Assembly: GCF_000737195.2 (NCBI RefSeq)
Contig: NZ_JALM01000016.1
Span: 62,001-126,000 of the forward strand
DNA from: Sciscionella sediminilitoris
GTDB lineage: Bacteria > Actinomycetota > Actinomycetes > Mycobacteriales > Pseudonocardiaceae
Length of the DNA stretch: 64,000 bases
Reading direction: 5' to 3'
In this document: in pieces, positions 18,061 through 27,194 of the stretch
Layout: the number at the start of each line of letters is the position of its first letter
Numbering within the stretch: position 1 is the first letter of the stretch
Made by a program: the position numbers and the translations under genes
The notes under the pieces: model-generated
The model's input: only the letters and a program-made list of their open reading frames with translations
The model's database searches: none
Told to the model about the DNA's origin: nothing

Positions 18061-18474
18061 ATGAGACAGATCGAGACAGTGGCCCTCGACGATGCCCGCA
18101 GGGTGATCGCCGCAGGCGAGCAGAAGGCCCACGAGATCGGGTCGCCAAGCAACGTGGCCGTGGTCGACGCGGGCGGGAACCTGGTCGCACACATCCGGAT
18201 GGACGACGCCTGGATGGGCAGCATCGACATTTCGATCAACAAGGCGTTCACCGCGCGGGCCTTCGACACCTCGACCGGTGACCTCGCGAAGAACTCCCAG
18301 CCCGGCGAGCAGTTCTACGGCATCAGCGACTCCAACCACGGCCGCGTGATGATCTTCGCCGGAGGTTTGCCGCTACACGGGAGCGACGGGAACGTCGTCG
18401 GCGGGGTCGGAGTCTCCGGGGGCACCGGCGAGCAGGACCAGATCGTCGTCGAGGCCGCCATGGCCGCGTTCTGA
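18061..18474 (+). CDS. GlcG/HbpS family haem-binding-like protein
   Basis: A 137-residue protein with the GlcG/HbpS fold: MRQIETVALDDARRVIAAGE, then VAVVDAGGNLVAHIRMDDAW, SINKAFTARAF, and the glycine-rich GGLPLHGSDGNVVGGVGVSG. In streptomycetes HbpS binds haem and senses redox stress for a two-component system; other members have unknown roles. No signal peptide is visible, so it is probably cytoplasmic. It is third in the transposon cargo, 55 nt after the dehydrogenase. Whether it binds haem here is unknown. Confidence 0.88.
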   Translation: MRQIETVALDDARRVIAAGEQKAHEIGSPSNVAVVDAGGNLVAHIRMDDAWMGSIDISINKAFTARAFDTSTGDLAKNSQPGEQFYGISDSNHGRVMIFAGGLPLHGSDGNVVGGVGVSGGTGEQDQIVVEAAMAAF

Positions 18475-18507
18475 CCCCCCGCACGACGTCTTCGAAGGAG
18501 ATCGATC

Positions 18508-18816
18508 ATGGCTGAACCAGTGACCGTCGGGCTTCTCGTGCGTATCGAGGCGCTACCCGGACGAGAAAACGACGTCGAGAACTTCCTGCAGCAGGGGCTC
18601 GGCATCGTGGAGCAGGAGCCCAACACGGTGCGGTGGTTCGCCATCCGTTTCGGGCCCTCGTCCTTCGGCATCTACGACGCCTTCCCCGACGACTCCGGTC
18701 GCCAGGCCCACCTCTCGGGCCAGGTCGCCCAAGCCCTCGCCGACAACACCGGCACCCTGTTCGCCCAGCCCACCATCGAACCGGTGGACGTGATCGCCGA
18801 GAAACCCCCGACCTGA
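18508..18816 (+). CDS. ABM-fold protein (putative quinol monooxygenase family)
   Basis: A 102-residue dimeric alpha-beta barrel protein of the antibiotic biosynthesis monooxygenase family: TVGLLVRIEALPGRENDVEN, ARG/TRP region TVRWFAIRFGPSSFGIYDAF, and DSGRQAHLSGQVAQAL. Such proteins oxidise quinols or related aromatics without cofactor, but many members have no assigned reaction. GAAGGAG lies 8 nt before ATG 18508. It is the last cargo gene, 33 nt after the HbpS-like gene, and is followed by the putative res region. Confidence 0.85.
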   Translation: MAEPVTVGLLVRIEALPGRENDVENFLQQGLGIVEQEPNTVRWFAIRFGPSSFGIYDAFPDDSGRQAHLSGQVAQALADNTGTLFAQPTIEPVDVIAEKPPT

Positions 18817-18835
18817 TCGGCCACCGAGGTGGTTG

Positions 18836-18971
18836 GGCTCGTCTCAACAGCCGAACCCTCACTGAGACAGCCGCGACGGATCGTCGCCGAAGTGATTGCC
18901 CATGTACGAGCAGGAACGACGGTGACCAGGCTCGTCTCAGTTACCTAGTACGGTGAAATTCTCACTGAGCG
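18836..18971. other. putative res (resolution) site of the transposon
   Basis: Two units both begin GGCTCGTCTCA (18836-18846 and 18929-18939) and both end CTCACTGAG (18858-18866 and 18961-18969). In the first, GTCTCA and TGAGAC form the ends of a 28-bp dyad (18841-18868), the usual size of a resolvase crossover subsite. In the second, CTCAGT and ACTGAG are 22 bp apart. A further inverted pair, ACGAGCAGGA at 18906 and its complement at 18989, surrounds the second unit. The location just upstream of tnpR is where a res site is expected. Assignment of the crossover subsite is inference. Confidence 0.65.
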
Positions 18972-18983
18972 GGGGCTAACCGT

Positions 18984-18989
18984 TATACT
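18984..18989 (+). promoter_or_regulatory. -10 element (TATACT) for leaderless tnpR
   Basis: TATACT ends 7 nt before the GTG start of tnpR, so transcription would begin at or next to the start codon. It overlaps the inverted repeat at the edge of the putative res site, so resolvase binding could repress its own promoter as in other Tn3 elements. No convincing -35 was found. Confidence 0.5.
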
Positions 18990-18996
18990 CCTGCTC

Positions 18997-19572
18997 GTGT
19001 CCGGAACCCTGATCGGCTATGCCCGTTGCTCCACCGACGAACAAGACCTCACCGCCCAGCGCCAGCACCTGGCCGAGCTCGGCGTGACCGAAGATCGGAT
19101 CTACCTCGATCACGGACTCACCGGCACCAAGCGAGCCCGGCCCGGCCTGGACCAAGCGCTCGCCGCCGTCCGCGAAGGCGACACGCTCGTAGTGCCGAAG
19201 CTGGACCGGCTCGCAAGATCGGTGCCCGATGCTCGCGCTATCGGTGATGACCTGGCAGGGCGCGGCATCAAGCTCTCCCTTGGCGGACAGGTCTACGACC
19301 CCACCGACCCGATGGGCAAAATGTTCTTCAACATCTTGGCCACCTTCGCCGAGTTCGAGGTCGACCTGCTGCGGATGCGCACGCGCGAGGGCATGGCCGT
19401 CGCCCGCGCCAAGGGCAAGCTGCGTGGCAAGAAACCCAAGCTATCCCCGAAACAACAGGCTGAACTCCGGCGAATGCACGCCACCGGCGAGTACACGATC
19501 GCTGACCTCACCGAGCTGTTCTCCGTATCCCGACCGACGGTCTACCGCACCCTGCAGCGCACCGTTAGCTGA
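18997..19572 (+). CDS. tnpR: serine resolvase (site-specific recombinase)
   Basis: A 191-residue small serine recombinase that resolves cointegrates at res. The catalytic region LIGYARCSTDEQDL contains the nucleophile Ser12 and Arg10 (aligned with Ser10 and Arg8 of Tn3 resolvase). VPKLDRLARSVPD and FAEFEVDLLRMRTREGM match the conserved core and the dimer helix. The C-terminus has a Hin-type helix-turn-helix (IADLTELFSVSRPTVYRTLQ). It is complete. There is no ribosome site before GTG 18997, consistent with a leaderless message. Confidence 0.95.
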   Translation: MSGTLIGYARCSTDEQDLTAQRQHLAELGVTEDRIYLDHGLTGTKRARPGLDQALAAVREGDTLVVPKLDRLARSVPDARAIGDDLAGRGIKLSLGGQVYDPTDPMGKMFFNILATFAEFEVDLLRMRTREGMAVARAKGKLRGKKPKLSPKQQAELRRMHATGEYTIADLTELFSVSRPTVYRTLQRTVS

Positions 19573-19601
19573 CGAACAGTCAGTTGACCAGTAGGTCCTG
19601 G

Positions 19602-19639
19602 CTTAGCGCTAACCGCTGTACGGCTGCTACTCAAGCCCG
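19602..19639 (-). repeat. right 38-bp terminal inverted repeat of the Tn3-family transposon
   Basis: On the plus strand it begins CTTAGCGCTAACCGC and ends TACTCAAGCCCG. Its reverse complement matches the left end at 35 of 38 positions. It lies 29 bp after the tnpR stop and is followed at once by the target duplication TGATC. Confidence 0.93.
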
Positions 19640-19644
19640 TGATC
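19640..19644. repeat. right 5-bp target site duplication (TGATC)
   Basis: TGATC follows the right terminal repeat and duplicates 12789-12793. Its reading frame (CTG ATC | GAC GGG) continues that of the interrupted nitroreductase. Confidence 0.92.
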
Positions 19645-19902
19645 GACGGGGCGCGCTATGTGTGCACCTCGACGAGGAAGCGCGACTGGGTGCGGAATCT
19701 GCTCGCCGCGGGATCCTGCGCGATCCGGGGCGAGGGCCGGTACACCGCGGTGCTCGTGGAGGGAACCGCGGCGGCCCGGGTGTTCGCCACCTATCTGCCG
19801 CTGGCCGGCTATGTGGACGAGGCGCTGCCCTTCGCACCGGACGCGCCACTGGCCGAGATCGAACGGCACAGCGGCGAGTTCGCCGTGTTCCGGCTGGCGT
19901 AA
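19645..19902 (+). pseudogene. 3' fragment of the deazaflavin-dependent nitroreductase
   Basis: Encodes the C-terminal 85 residues, DGARYVCTSTRKRDWVRNLL ... GEFAVFRLA, ending at TAA 19902. The segment TSTRKRDWVRNLLAAG resembles the nucleotide-contacting region of F420-type nitroreductases. It has no ribosome site or start of its own; a GTG at the transposon edge (19639) is in frame but not preceded by a usable signal. It is the second half of the gene that begins at 12629 and is expected to be non-functional. Confidence 0.87.
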
Positions 19903-19923
19903 CCGCAGGGCTAGGCTCGCCGC

Positions 19924-20499
19924 ATGGCATTCGAGGACGTCGTGGTCGGCGAAGCGCGGCCGTATGCGGACAAGGTGGTCATCGAGGAATACGACCCGAG
20001 CTGGCCGGACCGCTATCGGGCGCTCGCCGACCAGCTGCACGCCGTCCTCGGAGACACCCTGCGGCTCGTGGCCCACAAGGGCTCGACCTCGGTCCCCGGA
20101 CTCGCCGCCAAACCGATCATCGACCTCGTGGCCGCGGTCACCGACTCCGCGGCGGAACCGAGCTATGTGCCCGCGCTGGAAGCGGTCGGTTACCGGCTCC
20201 GGGTACGCGAACCCGACTGGTACCAGCACCGGATGCTGCGCAAGCGGATCGTGGACGGTGCGGACGAGAACGCGCATCTGCACGTGTACACCGAGGGCTG
20301 TCCGGAGATCGCGAAGAACCTGGCCTTCCGGGACTGGCTGCGCGCCCACCCCGAGGACCGGGACCGGTACGCCGAGGTGAAACGCGAGCTCGCCAAGCGA
20401 GAGTGGCGCTACGTCCAGGACTACGCCGAGGCCAAGACCGAGATCATCGAGGACATCATCGCGAAGGCCCGCGCCGCCGGAGTGGAAGTCCCGGCCTGA
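19924..20499 (+). CDS. GrpB family (UPF0157) nucleotidyltransferase-like protein
   Basis: A 191-residue protein with the GrpB signature: VVIEEYDPSWPDRYRALADQ, then the nucleotidyltransferase-like HKGSTSVPGLAAKPIIDLVA, and ENAHLHVYTEG. The fold resembles small nucleotidyltransferases, and the biological role of the family is unclear. A TAGGCT hexamer (19912-19917) ends 6 nt before ATG 19924 with no ribosome site, so the message is probably leaderless. A strong terminator follows at 20509. It sits just right of the transposon-disrupted nitroreductase. Confidence 0.9.
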   Translation: MAFEDVVVGEARPYADKVVIEEYDPSWPDRYRALADQLHAVLGDTLRLVAHKGSTSVPGLAAKPIIDLVAAVTDSAAEPSYVPALEAVGYRLRVREPDWYQHRMLRKRIVDGADENAHLHVYTEGCPEIAKNLAFRDWLRAHPEDRDRYAEVKRELAKREWRYVQDYAEAKTEIIEDIIAKARAAGVEVPA

Positions 20500-20508
20500 C
20501 CGGGCCTG

Positions 20509-20541
20509 CCCGCGTGAATGGACCGTTCACGCGGGGTTTTT
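20509..20541 (+). terminator. intrinsic terminator after the GrpB gene
   Basis: A perfect 10-bp stem (CCCGCGTGAA at 20509-20518 pairing with TTCACGCGGG at 20526-20535) with a 7-base loop is followed by a run of five T (20537-20541). It isolates the GrpB gene from the prepilin peptidase gene downstream. Confidence 0.88.
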
Positions 20542-20578
20542 CTTGTCGCGGGGTGGTTCCGGGCGCAAGGCTCGAAGC

Positions 20579-21184
20579 ATGGAACTCGTACGTTCAGCCT
20601 GGCCGGTGCCCGTGCTCGCGCTGCTCGGCTGGCCGTCCGGCCGGGCGGTCCGGGCGCTGCTGGCCAGGGTTCCCCGTGGCGTGGACTGTTCCGGGCGATG
20701 GTGCGGGTGGGGAACCGCGGCGCTGTGGAGCCTGACCGGAGTGTTGGCGGTGACCGGGGTCCTGCCCTGGCGGTGGGTGCCCGTCGCGCTGGGGCTCGCC
20801 CTGTTCGCGGTCCCGCTCGTCCTCGCGGATGTGCGAGCCAGGCGGTTGCCCGATCCGCTCACCCTCGCGGCCCATCCCGTCCTCGGTGCCACGGCGGTGT
20901 TCGCGGAGCCGCAGGCATGGCAACGCATCGCGGCGGCGGGTCTGGTGCTCGGCGGCACCCATCTCCTCGTGCACCGGCTGGCCCCGCACGCGCTCGGTGG
21001 CGGGGACGCCAAGCTCGCTGGTGCGCTCGGTATGCCGCTCGGTGCACACGGCTGGTTCCCGGTGCTGGTGTTCGCCCCGCTCGCCGCGGTGCTCAGCCTG
21101 GGGCTGGCCCTCGGCACGCGGAGCAGGACGGTGCCCCATGGTCCCGCGATGCTCGCGTCCGGCTGGCTGCTGGTGGTGTTGTAG
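20579..21184 (+). CDS. A24 family prepilin peptidase (short form)
   Basis: A 201-residue polytopic protein with the aspartic protease motifs of type IV prepilin peptidases: LADVRARRLPDPLT carries the first catalytic Asp and GGGDAKLAGALG the second. It would cleave leader peptides of type IV/Flp pilins. It lacks the cytoplasmic cysteine-bearing methylase domain of the long form, as is usual in actinobacteria. ATG 20579 is chosen over a start at 20543; an AAGGCT hexamer ends 6 nt before it, suggesting a leaderless message. No pilin gene is present in the window. Confidence 0.85.
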   Translation: MELVRSAWPVPVLALLGWPSGRAVRALLARVPRGVDCSGRWCGWGTAALWSLTGVLAVTGVLPWRWVPVALGLALFAVPLVLADVRARRLPDPLTLAAHPVLGATAVFAEPQAWQRIAAAGLVLGGTHLLVHRLAPHALGGGDAKLAGALGMPLGAHGWFPVLVFAPLAAVLSLGLALGTRSRTVPHGPAMLASGWLLVVL

Positions 21185-21203
21185 CCGTTGCCCCGGGTAC
21201 CGG

Positions 21204-21563
21204 CTACTTCCGCTCCAGCGCGGCCAGGCGCAGTTCGAGCTGGTCGATCCGGTGCCGGAGCAGAGCCACCTGGGCTTCCAGGCTGACTTCCCGTTCCGCC
21301 CGGCGCTGAATGCGCGGCGACGTGGCGGCGCGTTCGATCACCGCCTCCAGCTGGACAAGGCGCTGCGGTCCGTGGGGGCCGTCCACCAGCCGGGAACGGA
21401 TCTCACCGTTGCGGTACCAGGACCGCAGCGCCGAGCGGGAAACGCCGGTCTCGGCTTGCGCCCTGGCCAGCGTGACCCAAGGGGTCTCGTCCAGCTGCTC
21501 GAACAGCTCCAGCTCGTTCTGCCAGCGCGCGAGCCGGTCCTCCCAGTCCGACGGTGTCTCCAT
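21204..21563 (-). CDS. helix-turn-helix DNA-binding protein with C-terminal coiled coil
   Basis: A 119-residue protein. An N-terminal amphipathic helix (DWEDRLARWQNELELFEQ) leads into a helix-turn-helix of MerR/excisionase type (WVTLARAQAETGVSRSALRSWYRNGEIRS), and a C-terminal heptad region (VSLEAQVALLRHRIDQLELRLAALE) is probably a dimerising coiled coil. ATG 21563 is used, with GGGAGGGTG upstream. It is divergent from the Clp-N gene across a perfect inverted repeat, so it probably autoregulates and controls that gene. Its signal is unknown. Confidence 0.8.
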   Translation of the reverse strand: METPSDWEDRLARWQNELELFEQLDETPWVTLARAQAETGVSRSALRSWYRNGEIRSRLVDGPHGPQRLVQLEAVIERAATSPRIQRRAEREVSLEAQVALLRHRIDQLELRLAALERK

Positions 21564-21585
21564 GACACCCTCCCTTCGGCATGGT

Positions 21586-21617
21586 GACCCTGTCAATAAC
21601 AGTGTATTGACAGGGTC
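21586..21617. promoter_or_regulatory. perfect 13-bp inverted repeat between HTH and Clp-N genes
   Basis: GACCCTGTCAATA at 21586-21598 and its exact complement TATTGACAGGGTC at 21605-21617 are separated by ACAGTG. The right arm contains TTGACA, a -35-like hexamer, and ends 14 nt before the Clp-N start codon. The left arm has the same feature toward the HTH gene. It is a strong candidate operator for the adjacent HTH protein; that link is inferred from position. Confidence 0.8.
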
Positions 21618-21631
21618 GCAACCATAGAACC

Positions 21632-22597
21632 ATGCCATTCGAACGGTTCACGGTGAAAGCCCGCCAGGTGGTCGTCGCGGCCCAGGAAGAGGCGAGACGG
21701 CTCAAGCACGACCACATCGACACCGAGCACATCCTGCTGGCCTTGCTCGATGCACCGGACAGTACGGCGGCAACGGTGCTGCACCGGCTCGGCTACGACA
21801 AGCAGACCGCTCAGGCCGATATCGCCGCGCTGGTCGGCCCCGGCACCGGGGAGCTGAGCGGCCACATCCCGTTCACCGCGCGCGCGAAAAAGACCCTGGA
21901 GCTCGCGCTGCGCGAGGCGACGCAGCTGCATCACAACGAGATCGGTACCGAACACATCCTGCTCGCCCTTGTCGGGGAAGGCGGCGGTGTCGGCGCGAAG
22001 GTCCTCGCCGAGCGGATCACGCCGGTCGGCAAGATCCGGGCAGCGGTGCTGGCCTCGGTGCAGGGTTCACCGGAAGCGCCGGCGGATTCCTGGCCTGCGG
22101 GTACGCCTGCCACCGCGGACACTGTGGCGGGTGCGAGCGCGCTGGCCGGTGGCGCACCGGTCGGCAGCCACCACCTGCTCGAGGCGATGCTGCGGGCGGA
22201 GAACAGCATGGCGGCCAGGGTGCTGCGCGAACTCGGGGTCGACCCGGACACGGTCGCCGCCAAGATCGACGAGCTGGATCCGGAGAGCACCTCGGACGCG
22301 AACCCTGAGGAGGCCGCGGCGCGCAGGATGGAACTGCGGCTGCTCGGCGAGGAGGTGCACCTGATCCTGCGCGATCCGGCGACCGTCACGCTCGCCAAGC
22401 AGGTCACCGAGTTGTCCGGCGGCGCGATCCAGGGTTCCGGGCCGGTCGCGGGTCTGTTCGTCCCACTCTGGCGAGCGGCCGACCAGCTGCTGGCGCAACT
22501 GCGGCGGATGCTGGAACCGGAATCCGGAGAAGAACACGGCACCGCCAAGGTCGTGCGCACGGTCCTCGGGCCCCGGCTCCGCAGGCGAACCGGCTGA
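21632..22597 (+). CDS. Clp N-domain protein without AAA+ modules
   Basis: A 321-residue protein built of ClpA/ClpC-type N-terminal repeats: FTVKARQVVVAAQEEARRLK with HIDTEHILLALL (about 6-42), a second repeat FTARAKKTLELALREA with EIGTEHILLALV (about 81-117), and a third weaker unit around GSHHLLEAML (about 183). No Walker A or B motif is present, so it is not an unfoldase. It may act as an adaptor or substrate-binding decoy for ClpC. The C-terminal third is helical and unassigned. It is divergent from an HTH gene with a shared palindrome, pointing to dedicated regulation. Confidence 0.85.
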   Translation: MPFERFTVKARQVVVAAQEEARRLKHDHIDTEHILLALLDAPDSTAATVLHRLGYDKQTAQADIAALVGPGTGELSGHIPFTARAKKTLELALREATQLHHNEIGTEHILLALVGEGGGVGAKVLAERITPVGKIRAAVLASVQGSPEAPADSWPAGTPATADTVAGASALAGGAPVGSHHLLEAMLRAENSMAARVLRELGVDPDTVAAKIDELDPESTSDANPEEAAARRMELRLLGEEVHLILRDPATVTLAKQVTELSGGAIQGSGPVAGLFVPLWRAADQLLAQLRRMLEPESGEEHGTAKVVRTVLGPRLRRRTG

Positions 22598-22609
22598 ATC
22601 GGGGCAATC

Positions 22610-23719
22610 ATGCGGATCGTCATCGTCGGCGCCGGGCTCGGTGGCCTGCTCCTTGCCCGGGTACTGCACCTGAACGGCCTCGATGCCGTGGTGTACGAAC
22701 GCGAATCCTCGCATGCGGCTCGCCCTCAGGGCGGCATGCTCGACATCCATTCCGGACAGCGAGCCCTGCGCGAGGCCGGTCTGATCGACGGGTTCTCCGC
22801 GATCGCCCGGGGTGCGGGCCAGGACATGCGGCTGCTCGAGCCGGATGGCACCCTGTTGCTGCAGGAGGACACACCCGAGGACGCCCCGCTGGATCGTCCG
22901 GAGGTGGACCGCGCCGACCTGCGTGCGCTGCTGCTCGATGCTCTACCGGAACACACGGTGCGCTGGGGGCACGCGTTCGACCACGCCGATGGCCATGTCG
23001 CGCACTTCGCGAACGGCAACAGGGCGAGCTACGACCTGCTGGTCGGTGCCGACGGCGCGAACTCCCGGGTCCGTGCGTTGCTCACCGAGGTGCGCCCGGC
23101 GCACATCGGCCAGAACGTCGTGGAGATCGGGATTCCGGATATCGACCGCACCCACCCCGAGCTCGCGGCGATGCTCGGGCGCGGCAACTACTGGGCGCTC
23201 GGCAACGGGCAATCCCTGGCGGCGCAGCGTAACGGCGACGGCCGGGTGCGCATCGGGCTCAGCTTCTACAACACCGCCGAGGACTGGTTCGCCACCAGCG
23301 GGATCCCGTTCGGTGATCCGCCAGCCGCCCGCGCGCGGCTGATCGAACTGTTCGCCGGCTGGGACGCGCGGTTCACCGCACTGATCGCCGCCTGCGAGGA
23401 CACGATCCTGCCCCGGTCGATCACCGCGCTCCCGGTCGGCCTGACCTGGCCATCGAGGCCGGGCATCACGCTGCTCGGCGACGCCGCTCACCTGATGCCG
23501 CCGGTGGGCCAGGGCGCGAATTTGGCGCTGCTCGACGGTGCCCTGCTCGGTCGCACCCTGGCCGCGAACCCGGACGACGTGCCCGCAGCCGTCGCCGAGT
23601 ACGAGCGGCAGATGTTCGAACGCGCCGGAGCCGCTGCCCGGATGTCCGCGGATATGCAGGAATTGCTGATGTCGCCGGACGCCGCCCGCAAAATGCTGGA
23701 GTTCTTCCAGCCGGGCTGA
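22610..23719 (+). CDS. FAD-dependent monooxygenase (TetX/PHBH-like)
   Basis: A 369-residue class A flavoprotein monooxygenase. It has the Rossmann loop IVGAGLGGLLLARVL at 4-18, a DRADLRALLL segment typical of the family, DLLVGADGANSRVR in the middle, and the second FAD motif GDAAHLMPPVGQGANLALLD. Closest in style to TetX-like and salicylate-type hydroxylases; the substrate is unknown. It begins 13 nt after the Clp-N gene, so it may share its transcript. It is complete, with no membrane segment. Confidence 0.9.
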   Translation: MRIVIVGAGLGGLLLARVLHLNGLDAVVYERESSHAARPQGGMLDIHSGQRALREAGLIDGFSAIARGAGQDMRLLEPDGTLLLQEDTPEDAPLDRPEVDRADLRALLLDALPEHTVRWGHAFDHADGHVAHFANGNRASYDLLVGADGANSRVRALLTEVRPAHIGQNVVEIGIPDIDRTHPELAAMLGRGNYWALGNGQSLAAQRNGDGRVRIGLSFYNTAEDWFATSGIPFGDPPAARARLIELFAGWDARFTALIAACEDTILPRSITALPVGLTWPSRPGITLLGDAAHLMPPVGQGANLALLDGALLGRTLAANPDDVPAAVAEYERQMFERAGAAARMSADMQELLMSPDAARKMLEFFQPG

Positions 23720-23850
23720 ACGCGGTACCCGGGTGCTCGCGGTGGACGGCGCGGAGCCGGACAGAAGCTCCAGGTTACGGCGTCGGCCCCGGCCGGTTCA
23801 GCCAGGCCTCTGCGTAGGCCGGTGGGGCGGTTCATGGGAGGATCGGACCC

Positions 23851-27117
<3,267 letters not shown>

Positions 27118-27182
27118 CCGGATACCACAAGCAGCGCGAACGGGTGACCACGACGGTCGGTACCGGCAGCGTGGTGTCTCAC

Positions 27183-27188
27183 TAGACT
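27183..27188 (+). promoter_or_regulatory. -10 element (TAGACT) for the leaderless lipoprotein gene
   Basis: TAGACT ends 6 nt before GTG 27195, and no ribosome site is present. The arrangement predicts transcription starting at the GTG. A matching -35 at 17 bp is not evident. Confidence 0.5.
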
Positions 27189-27194
27189 GGCCGC

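Larger units (their letters stand above)
12794..19639 (+). mobile_element. complete Tn3-family transposon with detoxification-type cargo
   Basis: A 6,846-bp element bounded by 38-bp terminal inverted repeats and flanked by TGATC duplications. Gene order, all on the plus strand, is tnpA (12873-15995), then PfpI/DJ-1, zinc dehydrogenase, GlcG/HbpS protein and ABM-fold protein (16268-18816), a putative res region (18836-18971), and tnpR (18997-19572). All parts for replicative transposition and resolution look intact. Placing the cargo between tnpA and tnpR differs from the common Tn3 layout, where these two genes adjoin around res. It sits inside a nitroreductase gene whose two halves rejoin in frame once it is removed. 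Confidence 0.93.

Noticed and set aside
19639-19902. A functional short nitroreductase starting at GTG 19639
   Set aside because: The GTG is formed partly by the transposon end, has no ribosome site, and the product would lack the N-terminal half of the fold.
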